DNA from: Blasia pusilla
Lineage: Eukaryota > Marchantiophyta > Marchantiopsida > Blasiales
Direction of reading: 5' to 3'
NCBI GenBank assembly: GCA_050084515.1
Contig: CM114273.1
Span: 5,642,001 to 5,706,000, forward strand
DNA: 64,000 bases
Shown here in pieces: positions 31,641 through 43,112 of this stretch; the first letter of the stretch is position 1; every line of letters starts with the position of its first letter. The notes beneath the pieces were generated by a model that was not told where the DNA came from, did no database searches, and worked only from the letters and a program-made list of their open reading frames with translations. A program made the translations under genes and the position numbers.

Positions 31641-32315
31641 CCACTTTGAACAAGTCTTAACCAAGCTTATATCTATAAATTTTGGATTGTTCCTAATACT
31701 AAAGTTTTTCGCATAGCCTGATGATTACCGACGCTACTATGAACCAAAGGAGCCTGCTATGAGTCAAAATATTGGACACCAACCTTTAGGTAGAAGGTAA
31801 GCACTGACACTATGATAGTTCAGTGAATGAATATTTTTTGATGAAACTATAATTCTAATTCCCTCTTTGAGAGACTAATATCTTGCATTGGTTGGTGGAT
31901 AGGTGAAATCACTTAGGCCTCTTCTTATCCTTGAAATCGACGGAATTATTTTCTGAATTATGGACAGGGTTAGCAAACCGTATCCCCTCGATCTTAGGGG
32001 AAACAATACCTACGTAAAACTCCCTATAGCAAGGAGAGGAGGTAATAACCAAAGTGATAGGGAACAGGGAATGGACTATGACATGTATAGGGGATTTAAC
32101 ATGATGATAACGGTGATAATTTCGGAATTTGTTTTTAATATTCACATATAATATTGGAATTTTTGTGTAATATTCTAATATAGGGCTATAATACTATTAG
32201 AGATATGTATATTTTCAGTATTGTACAAATTTCTTACTGTGCATGATTTTCTTCCTCCTTTTAGATAGATGGAGGGGTTGTATTTGTCCTCCCCTACGTC
32301 AGAATACTAACTGAG
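31641..32315. other. No gene recognised
   Basis: AT-rich, intron-like. A small frame at 31960-32151 matches nothing known. Confidence 0.4.
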
Positions 32316-33343
32316 ATGATAGAGAGAGAATATGATTATGGGTTTTGGACCATGATGAATAGGGAAGATGCACTTGAAATGCTTGAGAGGCTAGGAGATT
32401 CCTTCTATTTGTCTGAATCTTTCGTCAAGAAGGCAAATTTTTTTATCTATGCGAGACTGGTCTGTTCAAAAGGGGACAAAGGGTCTCTCGAAGTATGTGA
32501 AAGATCTGCGGTTCTTTCATGATATGAGAGAGTTTTGAAACTTCTCGTGCCCAAAGAGTAAAGTCTTGGTAGACATTGGGATCAATTTCCTCCTTTCGGA
32601 TGATTCAAATAGAGTTATAGCCCTTCCAAAATTTAATATACTTCCAGGACCCTGCAACGAAAAAGATCATTGCGAGGCCGTACTATTCTCTTTTACCTTC
32701 TAATAATGAAAGAGAGTTTCATGGATGGGATGAGTGTTAGTCATTTTATTAGTACTAGGCGGATTGGTTTTCCAAAGCCACATTCTACTAGCGTTAATGG
32801 TTAACGTCTTCTCCAAGCAATCCACGAAAAGCTAAAGGCCTTGGTCTTATTCCAAAATGTACTTGGACAACTGACTCAGACAGTATGTAAGGAATGTCCA
32901 AGAGCGAAGATCACCGCAGATGTCATCTCCGGCAATGTGGATCAGATATCAATGGAAGTTGTGAGGCCGGCATGCAATATCAATGCCTTGCTTATTGCCA
33001 AGTGGTGTTTGGAGTATCCGACAGAGAAATATCTCCTGGTTGGAGTTCTCGATGGCATCGTGAAGTTGGAGGCTTGTTTGTACGCGAAGTGGGAGAATCA
33101 CTCTTGTTTCAAGGACGTCATTGATAAAAGCGGCTTCTTAGACCTAGAATCCATAGGAGGGTGGAGTTGGAAGGATGGACCGTCATTTGGACCAACATGA
33201 GCTTTGTGGGTTAATTATGTCTCCCTCCCTTAAATTGATGATATTTTCCCTTATGGTGCCATGCTAGATGAGAGCATGGACACTGTGTGGAACGAAGTGG
33301 TGCAATACGAGGGAAGCAAGAAGGTGTTTATCGTCACCTTGCA
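32316..33343 (+). pseudogene. Unrecognised exons left of the solo LTR
   Basis: 32316-32522 reads EREYDYGFWTMMNREDALEM. 32841-33200 reads GNVDQISMEVVRPACNINAL, then KWCLEYPTEKYLLVGVLDGI and WENHSCFKDVIDKSGFLDLE. After a stop, 33267-33343 reads MLDESMDTVWNEVVQYEGSK and KKVFIVTLH. The last codons continue directly in the sequence at 34353 on the other side of the solo LTR, which proves the LTR split an existing coding-like region. Function unknown. Confidence 0.45.
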
Positions 33344-34347
33344 TGTTGCGCCCCTACTCTCCTTGAACGTCAATCTTTAGTGTTGCGGAAGGGTACGTTC
33401 AGTAGGACACGATCTCATTGCCGATATGCACCCAAACACACACTCTCATTAGTCGGGTCCGGGCCAACTAGCGTTCCAACCCACCGAGTTCTCAACTCGA
33501 CGTCTCATCAAGCTCAACCTTCCTTAATTCCTAGTTTCCAACACATGGCAAGTCCTTCAAGACTTGGAACAGACTTCCTGGTTAGTCCAGGGATCTGGAA
33601 CGACACTTGAGCGCCTAGCGATCCCAACTGTTCAACGGACCTCGTGTGAGCTCCAAACCGAGACCCAAGTAATTGAGTCGCGGGGCGAAATCCAAGATGG
33701 ATGTCTAAAATCGCCTCAATAGACTTGGTGTAGGTTTTCCAACCCAACTCCCAAACTCGCGTTCCGTTCCATGCCCTTGAGCCACCCTGCGGCGCCCAAA
33801 GTGGGGTTCGGGTTCCAAGCACTCTCGAAGATCTTCCCCCTTACTAGTACTTATGGGGTTCTCCAATAACCCCCCCTCTTTGGAAAAGGAGGGTCGGGCC
33901 CTTCATTGTGGCCCTCAACCCGACTCCACTTATAGTTGTTTCCGGATTGTTTCTCAGCTGCTGGTTATGCGTTTGCAAAGATCTTTAGTGCGTTTGAACC
34001 GGCTTTCCATAAGCCTTCCAACGCACACATATTTGATCCAAACGCATCCCGACGCTAGAAGTTATGGTTAAAAATACAGTCGGAAACTCTCAAACGCTAG
34101 TGGCGTTCCAAATCCGGATTCTTCCTTTTGGCAACCCACTTTCTAGACTCGACTTCTTTCAAGTCTCATTCTGCGTTTGGTCCAGGTTTCTTGGTCGCGA
34201 CCACAACATCTGAAACGCGAAGCCTCGCTCGCGTCTCGTCTCTTGTCTCCTCTTCGAGACTACTCCAACGCGCAAACCATCTTAGCGTGAGCCCGCTAAT
34301 GTTCCGATGTTCCGCTTGGCACTCGTTTGGTCATGAGGGTCGCGACA
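33344..34347. repeat. Solo LTR, 1004 bp, with 5-bp target duplication
   Basis: It starts TGTTGCGCCCC and ends GTCGCGACA (TG...CA ends; the outer TGTTGCG and CGCGACA are near-inverted). It is flanked by TTGCA on both sides (33339-33343 and 34348-34352). The family differs from the copia and gypsy LTRs in this window. The frames inside (33287-34355) are therefore not genes. Confidence 0.88.
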
Positions 34348-34902
34348 TTGCATGACCATCACTTTACGCTAAGGGTTGCAGCCAAGTGGATCACCATTGT
34401 AGATACTCTAGGTTCCCGCATGGACCGGAAATATAAGAAGGCGTACCAAATCTTCTTCAACTCCAAGGCGTCTACTCTGGTGGATAACATATTCAACTAT
34501 TCCATGAAAGGGAATGATCTCCAACAACCACCAGAACAGTAATTGCTTGTGAGCAGGCAAGAAGTTTCCCATGTTTTCCGGCCTGCACGAAATGAAGGAT
34601 CGTCTTTTCAGCTACATCATCACAAAGTTTAAGGACTAGGATGTGGACCTGCACAATTTGGACGAGGAGTATCAAAAGAAGAATTACGATAAGTTCCAAG
34701 CTATCTACTAGACTCTGAAGGAAGATCTCCAAATTTATTTCATGAGGATTTTTTTGACTCCGAGGGAGGGGAGGTTTAGTTGGAGTAACTTTGCCGATGG
34801 ACTCAATAAGTATATCCGTGAGGTTGAGGAGGAGATTACCAACCTTGCCATGGATGAGACACTCTTGCGATTGAGTAGGAAGAGATCTCACCGAGGGTAA
34901 TA
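34348..34902 (+). pseudogene. Unrecognised exons right of the solo LTR
   Basis: It continues the split frame as HDHHFTLRVAAKWITIVDTL, then MDRKYKKAYQIFFN, ending with a stop at 34540. After that, frame shifts and isolated stops interrupt FSGLHEMKDRLFSYIITKFK, DVDLHNLDEEYQKKNYDKFQ, GRFSWSNFADGLNKYIREVE and EEITNLAMDETLLRLSRK. His in LHDHHF and Asp in VDTLG are spaced as in some papain-fold peptidases, but no catalytic Cys was found, so I do not assign a function. Confidence 0.42.
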
Positions 34903-35361
34903 GGTAGCTGAAATAATACTCTATTTTGATGCCATTGGGTATATTTATAAATAGAATGTGAAAAATAGCATATTGAAGTGGATGGATTAAGGAAGTATGT
35001 TGCCCAAGTTTTAGCGCATCGATGTCACAGATATAGCAACGAATGAGAATCTCCTCTGATTGGAAATGTATTGTCACCTGTTATAAACTCTCTGGTACTA
35101 TATATTTGTAGTCATGTACAGCGGGAATGGTAACCTATTGCAGAGAATGGAAGATAAGATTGTGAGAAGTGTAACATATTGCAGAAAGTGGAAGCTAAAG
35201 ATTGTGAAGCCATGTGATATTCGAGGATATTTTTTTATCATCCGGAATTGGAACTTGAGTTCCAAATCTTTTCTATTCAATGAGCGTATTTATTGTCATC
35301 TAATGATTGTACGATGAACTTGTATGTGACATGTGTGTCTAGTTTCTTATTGTAGAGCTTG
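34903..35361. other. No gene; contains palindrome TTGGAACTTGAGTTCCAA
   Basis: Downstream flank of the unknown exons. The perfect 18-bp palindrome lies at 35248-35265 and repeats the core of the neighbouring arrays. A 24-bp phrase (ACATATTGCAGA / ACCTATTGCAGAGAATGGAA) is duplicated near 35130 and 35170. Confidence 0.6.
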
Positions 35362-36430
35362 CATCCTCAATGTTGCCATCCTCTGCATTAATTGGAACAG
35401 TTGTTCCAATAAGCCTCCTCCTAAGATCCTTTCGTCCGAAACAATTGTAGAATCCGAACTTTGGTTCTGATTGTGTTTCAAATTGCCGCGTCGGTTGAAA
35501 GTCATTTGGAGCCAAACTTGGACTCAGTCCAATTGGATCCTTAGATCCAATTCCGACCGCAGAAGGCGCCCAGTAAAGGGAAATCCCCATCCTCAATTGG
35601 AACTGTAGTTCCGAACGGCCTCCTCCTTGCATCCCAATAGGTCGGCAACAAGTGATGAATCGAAACGTTAGTTTTGATTGTATCCCAAACTGTTCTGCCC
35701 GCTAAAAGGCATTTGGAGCCAAACTTAGTTGGAGTTCCATTGGATCCTATGATCCAATTCTAGCCGCTGAAGGCGTCCGATAAAGGAAAATCCTCATCCT
35801 TGATTGAAACTTTAATTCCGAATGGCCTGCTCCTTACATCCCAATAGATCGGCGGAGTTTGGAGAATTGGAACCTTGGTTTTGATTGTGTCCCAGACTGC
35901 TGCGCTCGCTGAAGGTCAGTTGGAGCCAAACTAAGTGTGAGTCCAAATGTATCCTGAGATCCAATTCCGGCCATTGAAGGCATCTTGTAAAGGGAAATCC
36001 CCATCCTCAATTGGAACTATAGCTCCAAATTGCTTGCTCCGTGCATCCCAATAGGTCGAAAACAAATGTAGAATCAGAACGTAAATTTTGGATATCCCAA
36101 TGGAATCAAAGATCCAATTCTTGTCCCAGAAGGCGTCTGGTAATATTTAATCCCAATTTTTAATTGGAACTGTGGGTCTAAATGACCTGCTCCTTACATC
36201 CCAATAAGTCGGCAATAAGTGTAGAATCGAAACCCTAGTTGTGATTGTGTCCTAAACTACCACGACTGATGAACGTCATTTGGGGCCAAACTTAGTCTAA
36301 GTCAAATTGGATCCTAAGATCCAATTTCGATCGTAGAAGGCAGACGGTAAAGGGAAATCCCCATCCTCGGTTGGAACTGTAGTTCCGAACGGCATGCTCC
36401 CAAGATCCCAATAGGTTGGCAACAAATGTA
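35362..36430 (+). repeat. Tandem array, unit 207 bp, about five and a half copies
   Basis: The anchor ATTGGAAC falls at 35390, 35596, 35803, 36010, 36163 and 36370: steps 206, 207, 207, 153 and 207, so one unit lost 54 bp. Each unit contains CATTTGGAGCCAAACTT, ATTGGATCCTAAGATCCAAT and AAAGGGAAATCCCCATCC. Two units keep a perfect GGAACTGTAGTTCC palindrome (35599-35612, 36373-36386). Confidence 0.9.
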
Positions 36431-36660
36431 GTTCCGAGCTCATTTAGAACTAGAGTTCCAATTGCTTTTTCTTGGCACTCGGTGGGAGCTTCTCGGGGGC
36501 CAAACCAGCACATTGCGCTATCAACTTCAGAGCTATCTCGACCGGTAGAAACCAAATACTTCCGAGTTCATTTGGAACTAGAGTTCCAAACCCCATTCAA
36601 TAACCTTTCAATGGAGCAATAGTTCCAAATGCGGTAGAAATGTTAGTAGGATGTATTCCA
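36431..36660. repeat. Dispersed palindromes next to the 207-bp array
   Basis: AGAACTAGAGTTCC at 36446 and GGAACTAGAGTTCC at 36574 lie in a locally repeated context (TTCCGAG-TCATTT before each). They extend the palindrome field beyond the array. Confidence 0.7.
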
Positions 36661-37683
36661 AAGCCCTAACACCTCCTTCAATGGGAAGTAGTAGGTCTAC
36701 CAGCAGTAGGACTTTACAGATTCTTTCCGGCTGGGGAGAAGTGGGGTTGGGGCGGAGGGTCCATGAGGCCAAGATTCTTTGTTTCCTTACTTGAGAATGC
36801 TTTGGAATTGGGTCTTAAGCTCCCATTTGGCTGACGAACGCACGAAACTTGGCAAAGTCTGCATTCAATCGTCCACCACCTCCTTTATTGTGAAGTCACG
36901 AAATAAATTAGTTTATGTTACAAATATTGCTCTGATGGGTGTACTACAACTTTAACCACATCACAGGCTAGCCTTTGCTCTCCCGAGATGTCCAAAGAAA
37001 CAAACAAAGTAAACACAGTCAACATCATTCTTAATGTGTTAACTTCAAGATCATACCATATAGGTTGTCGACGACTAAAAGAGACTTGAATGGTTGCAAA
37101 AGAACTTGAATATATGGTCATATTTAAATGGACTTAAGTCCATATTTTACTTGGAAGCATGACTTCAAAAAAGTCGAAAACCCAGAAATATTTTAATTCG
37201 CCAAGAATGTCACAATTGGTGTTTAGAAGAAGCCAACGATCCTCTTATATTTATTTGATTATAATAGGTATTTTATTTCATTCTAGTTAATCTTTCCTTG
37301 GACAATATAGGATTTTCACATAACTAAGTAACAAGGATTGACTTGTAAATCTAATTCCATTCAAATTCAACACTTGAATTTGTGGAACACAAATTTCCCC
37401 CAAATTCATTCAATATCACTCCAATTAAGTGTCTCAACTCATAGGGCATCACTCTCATATCAAGCCATCCATCTATGTCCATGGGTTCTTCTTTGTTTGT
37501 AGCAGCAGCCTCCGCAAGTTTCCTCTTTTCATGAAGTTCCCTCAATCCATCTTCACTAGTTGACAACCAAATTTCCATTGAAGTTAGTATTTCATTATTT
37601 GGATCAACTATGATGGGAAGATACCTTTTATCCCCAAGGTTTTAACCATCCAAGTTGAGGATTGTATCATCTTGAATAAACCC
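36661..37683. other. No gene recognised
   Basis: Contains a minus-strand frame 37351-37578 (LRELHEKRKLAEAAATNKEE) of protein-like composition that I cannot place; it may be a retroelement gag scrap. Confidence 0.4.
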
Positions 37684-38632
37684 CAAGGTTGCATGCACGG
37701 AAATGAACAAGTTCAGACATGTCCTCAAATATGCCTGGCCGCACCCGAGCCCGCCTTGGAGCCTGCCATCTTGACCCGGGCTGACAGAGCCCGCATGGCA
37801 TGCATGGCAGGCACACGCGGGCTATATGCCATATATTCAATAGGCCATATATGGATGACATGTACTACCAAGAAATTATCATTAAGATCAAGATTTCACA
37901 CAGACAATGTCAGTGTCCCTAGACATGTTCATGTCCGGGGACTTATGTCCGTCCTAAGGATGGACATGTCCGTGCGGGTCTAGGTTTCTACAAATTGCAT
38001 CCGAGCCTACAACGTAGTCTTGGGCTCGCCTAACTTGCACCCAATCCAACAACCTGCATCTAATCTTGCTACCCATTTTTTAGCCCACACCAAGTGTGCG
38101 CCTTGCTTGTAGAGGCATGCATCAAGCTCATTCGTGACTCGCACCAAGCTAACCCACGTGACCTACACGGGTTTGCCTTAAGCATGTGCAAGGGCAGCAA
38201 GGCATGTGGTAAGCCCATACAAGGCCTATGGCTAGGCCCCCATAAGGCTCGCAAGGTCTGCATTGGGTGGGCTTAAAGCCTACATAGGGCCGACGTAGGC
38301 AAGGTTCAATGAGTGTGGGCCCTCTAAGCCTTATGTAGGATTGGCTATAGGCCCCGTGTAGGCTACTGCATGCCCTATATGGGCATATGCACGCCCTGCG
38401 CAAGCTTAGGGCAAGCTTATTGCACGCCACACGCGGGCTAGATTTGGTGAGTCCACCAAGGCAACGGATCATAGACTGCATATCCATTCAATCCCTAATA
38501 TCCATCTCCCTTAATCTAAGCCTGCATCCATTTCTACGTCTCAAGAAAATGTGAGCCACTTTGGTATCCCAAAAAACCAAGCAAGGGACCCATTTGGCAT
38601 GGGATGGACAAGTTCATTTCTATGCAACCATG
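37684..38632. mobile_element. Non-autonomous TIR element, GC-rich interior (949 bp)
   Basis: The left end CAAGGTTGCATGCACGG and the right end (reverse complement CATGGTTGCATAGAAATGAA) match over about 25 bases with small gaps. Inside are many GCCCGC/GCGGGC words and GGACATGTCC palindromes. The frames inside are compositional artefacts. No clear target duplication. Confidence 0.65.
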
Positions 38633-39430
38633 ATTGAGATGCTCATCCAATTATGACTTTTGAGCATAGGCTTGGGGTCATTGTTACCATATTTATTCCT
38701 TATTTCTCAGGATTTACAAAGAGTAATGAGCAACTTAAGTATTTGTATTGAATTGAGGAAATTAAAAGTGTGTTCAATATTGTTTGCAAAATCTCCCTTG
38801 AGTCCTCACAATTAGTAAGTTCAATCATATTAACATGGTTGTGATGGTAGAATAGATATTCATGAAGTAATGTATAGTAGCCTTCAATCTCCTCACGTCA
38901 AAATCTAGGCCTAAATGCACTTATGCTCTCTTCAAAGTCACTTCTCAATGACATGAGTGGCTAGTCACAAAAAGGGAATTGCTAAGAAATGGATTGCTAA
39001 GAATTACTAGTGACTTATAAGGAAGGCAAAGCTTATATCTCTAGAAAGATTAAGTGAGTGCACTATGCTTTATTTTAATTTGCTTGCTTATCTTTGTAGA
39101 TGCTCTTCATATGTATGTTTCCAAGTTGATGTGACTTGAGAGATTTTATGTACTATTTATAAATAAATTCCTAATATTCTATGAGGTGCTCTTCTTGAGG
39201 GCCACTCTTATGTGAATAGAGTATTTTTCATAATTGATTGTATATTCTAGACTCATGCAAAAACATAAGGTGGTGTTGTTCTAGGGTGCTTATTTTTTTA
39301 CTTAGTATCAAAGCTTGAGGCAAGGGGAGATTCTTCTCAAAGGAGATGTGTGGAAGGAAAATATTTACATGTATGTGTACTTGTAAATATACCAATAGTC
39401 TCTTGATTCTGTTTTCAATTCAATAAACCT
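38633..39430. other. No gene recognised; AT-rich
   Basis: No open frame of note. Some phrases resemble the untranslated parts of LTR elements, but nothing definite. Confidence 0.45.
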
Positions 39431-40218
39431 AAGAGTATGCACATAGATGAAGTCCGTGTCTCTAGACATATCCATGTCCTTGGACTTAAGTTTGTTCCTA
39501 AGATAGACAACAAGTTCAGGTACCTACGGCCCCGCACTCGAGCCCGCCCCGCCCACAACGTAGACCTGAGCTTGGCTAGCCTGCACCTAGTCTAAGAATC
39601 TATTGCCCATTTTGTAGCCCGCACCGGCCTACACTAAGCCCTCATTGGCCCGTGACGAGGCCGAACGTAAGGGCCTATTGTGGGTGTGGGTGTGGCGGTG
39701 GGCCATGCATGGGCCGGAGCCACAGAGCCCACCCTACAGACCTGCCGCGGGCTTAGGGCGGGCCGGTGCGGGCTACATGGGGGCCAATTTTTCCTGCCTC
39801 CTGCAATCTAAGCCCGCACCCATTCTCGTGTCCGGAGCTCGTATGGGACACCGGGTATGGATAAAACTTGGGCGGGGGACCCATTGGGCGTGTCCATTTC
39901 CGTGCAACTATCATGCACATGTCCATAATACTCCATATCCGTAGACTTATGTCCGTCCCTAGGATGGACATGTCCGTGTGGGATTGAGTAGCCGTGGTAT
40001 ACACCCGAGCTCGCCCTGCCTAAAACATAGACCCGGGCTTGGCTACCCTACACCCAGTTTCCTATTTTGTAGTCCATATTGGCCCGCCCTAACCCCACAT
40101 TGGCCCACGATAGGTTTGCCTCCCGCAATCTGAGCCCACACCCGTTTCCCCATCTTGAGTCGTGCCGGCCACCAAGTTAAAGAAAAACTTGGGCAGGACC
40201 CATTTGTGTGCAACCATG
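39431..40218. mobile_element. Two adjoining GC-rich TIR-family fragments
   Basis: The segments about 39431-39920 and 39921-40218 each carry the same order of words as 37684-38632: GTCCTTGGACTTA or ACTTATGTCCGTCC, AGACCTGAGCTTGGC, CACCCATTCTCGTGTC or CACCCGTTTCCCCATC, GGACCCATT. They end near GTGCAACTATCATG and GTGTGCAACCATG. They look like two diverged copies side by side. Confidence 0.6.
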
Positions 40219-41721
40219 GTGATAGAGGAAGTTTTCACTACTTGATTTGTGTTGTGCCACAAGTTAGTGGAGCTCATGTGATGCTTCTATCCAACATGTC
40301 TCAAACTAGAGTTGGAGATATCACAAAGTTTGATGGCACCTAACTCCATGTTTGGAAACATGTGTAAGAACCTTTTAGAGAAGATGTTAATTGATATTGT
40401 GCATTCATACATATGTGGGCCCATGTCCACATCAACACACTCTAGTTGCTACAAGTATTTTATCACATTAATTGATTAATTTTCAGGTTTTATGGCGATG
40501 TATTTGTTCAAACACAAACATGAAACCTTCAATACTCTCAACAAGTATAAAGTGTTTGTAGAGACTTAACCAAAACTTGTATAAAATGTCTAAGATGTGA
40601 CAATGGATGAGAATACAAGTCTTCTTCTTTCAATGCTTTGTTTGTACTATCATATGGGATCTAATTCACAGCTTTTGCGTATACCACAAAAAAATGGAGT
40701 TTTTGAAAATAAGAACATGACACTTGTGGAGTCTTCTCTCTCCATTTACATCATTTGAAGGTAAGCTAAGGTCCCGAGGTCTTATCGGGAGTGACACTCT
40801 ATATTCCAAACTATTTTAAAAAAATCACAAAAAATCCATTCATTAAATGAAAACATTATCTTTATATGAAACCTTATGTTCAGCAATAGGATTTTGTATG
40901 CTAAAAAAACTATGAGCTTTAGTTTGGAGTTATTAAACCTTATCTATCCTTTGTGAGAAAACTAGATTGTAAATTATTTGCTTATGCCCGCTAAGACAAG
41001 AGAAAAGAGTTTGATGCACACTTTGAGGAATGTATATCTTTGGGTTTTGATGGGGAAGTCAAGGCCTACAAGCTTGAAAGGAAAAGGATAGAAAAGCTTT
41101 AGCATCAAGAGATGACAAGTTTGAAGAAAGAACCTCATCACTTCTAGAGGAGAAGGAGCATATGACGGAGAAATCCTCTTAAACTCCATTCCAAGCTCTT
41201 AAGTTTTAACATTCTCCAATTTTAAGGCATATGTTAAACCAATGGTTCCAACAAAATTCTAAAATAACCCTTTAGTGGGAGCACATTCCAATCTTATATG
41301 GAGGAGGAACCTACTTTGGAAGAGCCTTCTCTTGGTAGTGAGTATCGGAAAAATGCCTCAATTTCTTCGCAAACTATGAAGGATAATATATGGTCTTTGA
41401 GGAAGAGACCAAGAGCACAAAAACCAGCAGATTCAAGATGACTATGTGCTTTCAAGTGAGATGGCTCCAATGATTAAGGGACCTTTGAAAATGGAAGAAG
41501 CTCTTGAGGGTCCTCATCTATGAACTTATGTCCAAAGAAAAAAAAAAGACTTGGACCTTCACCACTCTACCTCAAGAAAGAAAGCCAAAGTAAGACCAAA
41601 AAAAAATGGGAGTATGACAAAGTATAAAGCTCAATTGGCTGCAAAAAGATACCCACAAACATACGGAGTAGACTATAATGAAACTTTTTCTTCTACGGTA
41701 AGATTTATTCCATCCTAGTGA

Positions 41722-41871
41722 TATAACTAAATATGACTTGGAGATGCAACAAATAGATGTGAAAACCACCTTATAACTAAATATGACTTGGAGATGCAAT
41801 AAATAAATGTGAAAACCACCTTATAACGAAATATGACTTGGAGATGCAACAAATAGGTGTGAAAACCACCT
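41722..41871 (+). repeat. Three tandem copies of a 50-bp RT segment
   Basis: Copies start at 41722, 41772 and 41822 (TATAACTAAATATGACTTGG). They differ by only one to three bases, so the triplication is much younger than the decayed copia remnant containing it. Confidence 0.92.
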
Positions 41872-42313
41872 TCCTCCGAGAATATATTTTCATTTAAGTA
41901 CCAAGAAGGTCTAGAGGAGATTATATTTAGTAGGAATCTTAAATTGATGATTTCCATGAAAGATTTCTTAAGTTCAAAATTTAAGATTTGGATAGACTAA
42001 TCATCACTCCTAAAATGAAGACCATGAGGAGCCACAAAGAAGGGTGGATTAGAGTCTCTCAACGACTCTATCAAAGAGAACCTCCATCACTTAGGCAGGA
42101 GGGAGTTTCGTGTTGCACTCACCTAAAAGCTTGATTCTACTTTTTAGTAGTAGTAGTAGAATCTAAGCAATATGGAGAGTGTTGTTAGAAGCCTTATGTG
42201 GGCAATGGTATGCACAAAACTTATGAGTGGGAGGCGGGTGTATCTAATTTCATGTTGATTCTTGGTTTTGATTTAAGCACAAATTTAGGCACAAGGGTGA
42301 ATGTCTTCAATTC

Positions 42314-42459
42314 ACCACATAAGAAGATATTTCTATACCTACGATATGTAGAGTGGGCTGGTTATTGTTTCATTCTAAGTGACACACCACATAAGAAAAT
42401 ATTTCTATACCTAGGATATGTAGAGTGGGCTGGTTATTGTTTCATTCTAAGTGACACAC
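42314..42459 (+). repeat. Tandem duplication of a 73-bp copia segment
   Basis: CCACATAAGAA...GTGACACA is repeated at 42314 and 42387 with two or three differences. It encodes the copia YLRYVEWAGYCF-like stretch twice. Confidence 0.92.
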
Positions 42460-43112
42460 AACAAGCTTTTGCTTTCTTAAGTGCATGGCTATGGGTTGTG
42501 TTCAAGTGAGATTTGTGAGTGTAAGTGTGGCGGCCCTTTGGAGACCACGAAACATGAAAGGGCGGTTTTCCCTAGTAAAAGTACAACTTGTGGCCAAAGT
42601 TTGATGGGCATATTTTCTTTCTCACTCACAGTTTGCACTTTCTATCAAGGTGCTAAGGAACCGCAATCAAACGCTGATTAACAAAGGAATCTTCACGAAG
42701 CAACTCAAATGAAATTCCATATCCATAAGTCTATTTATGACTTCATGAAGGAAAGTAGTTCCGTGACTTGTCTCAAATTCCCATAAAAAAAAAGTGAATG
42801 ATCTCGTATGAAAAATGGAACTCCAAAATATAGCACTAAGAAACAAGAGTTTTATAGAAGCACGACAATCAAGTTCTCTTACACTGAGGATGATCTCTTA
42901 GACATTTTTTCAATTACCGTGACTAAATATCGATCGATCCCATAACAAAATCCATATTTGATGCTGCCTCATCCTAATCATGGGGAGCACTGACTCTTAT
43001 TCTCATAGCACTTTTCTATATGTACTAATATATGTGAGGAGAACACAAAAGTACAAAGTACTCTCACGTTCCCATCTCCCTAATCTCCATAGGGACGAGC
43101 ATGTACAATATT

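Larger units (their letters stand above)
40230..42510 (+). pseudogene. Decayed Ty1/copia element with internal deletions
   Basis: Plus-strand order: gag start ITKFDGT (40320); integrase KCLRCDNG and IPQKNGVFENKNMTLVESSL (40600-40740); integrase tail FEECISLGFDGEVKAYKL (41020-41080); RT KYKAQLAAKRYPQTYGVDYN (41625-41690) and DLEMQQIDVKTT (41738-41770); RT end VVRSLMWAMVC (42180-42215). Protease and most of gag are missing. Stops and frameshifts are frequent. The left end abuts a TIR-element fragment. Confidence 0.82.

Noticed and set aside
33287-34355. Several 70-107-codon frames
   Set aside because: They lie inside the solo LTR, which is bounded by a target duplication and has no protein-like composition.
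19441-34902. Idea that the unknown exons are an integrated RNA or DNA virus
   Set aside because: No polymerase, helicase or capsid motif was recognised, and the introns speak for a nuclear gene; kept only as an alternative.
37672-38487. Frames of 60-112 codons rich in Cys, Pro and Arg
   Set aside because: Produced by the GC-rich interior of a TIR element; both strands give equally long frames.
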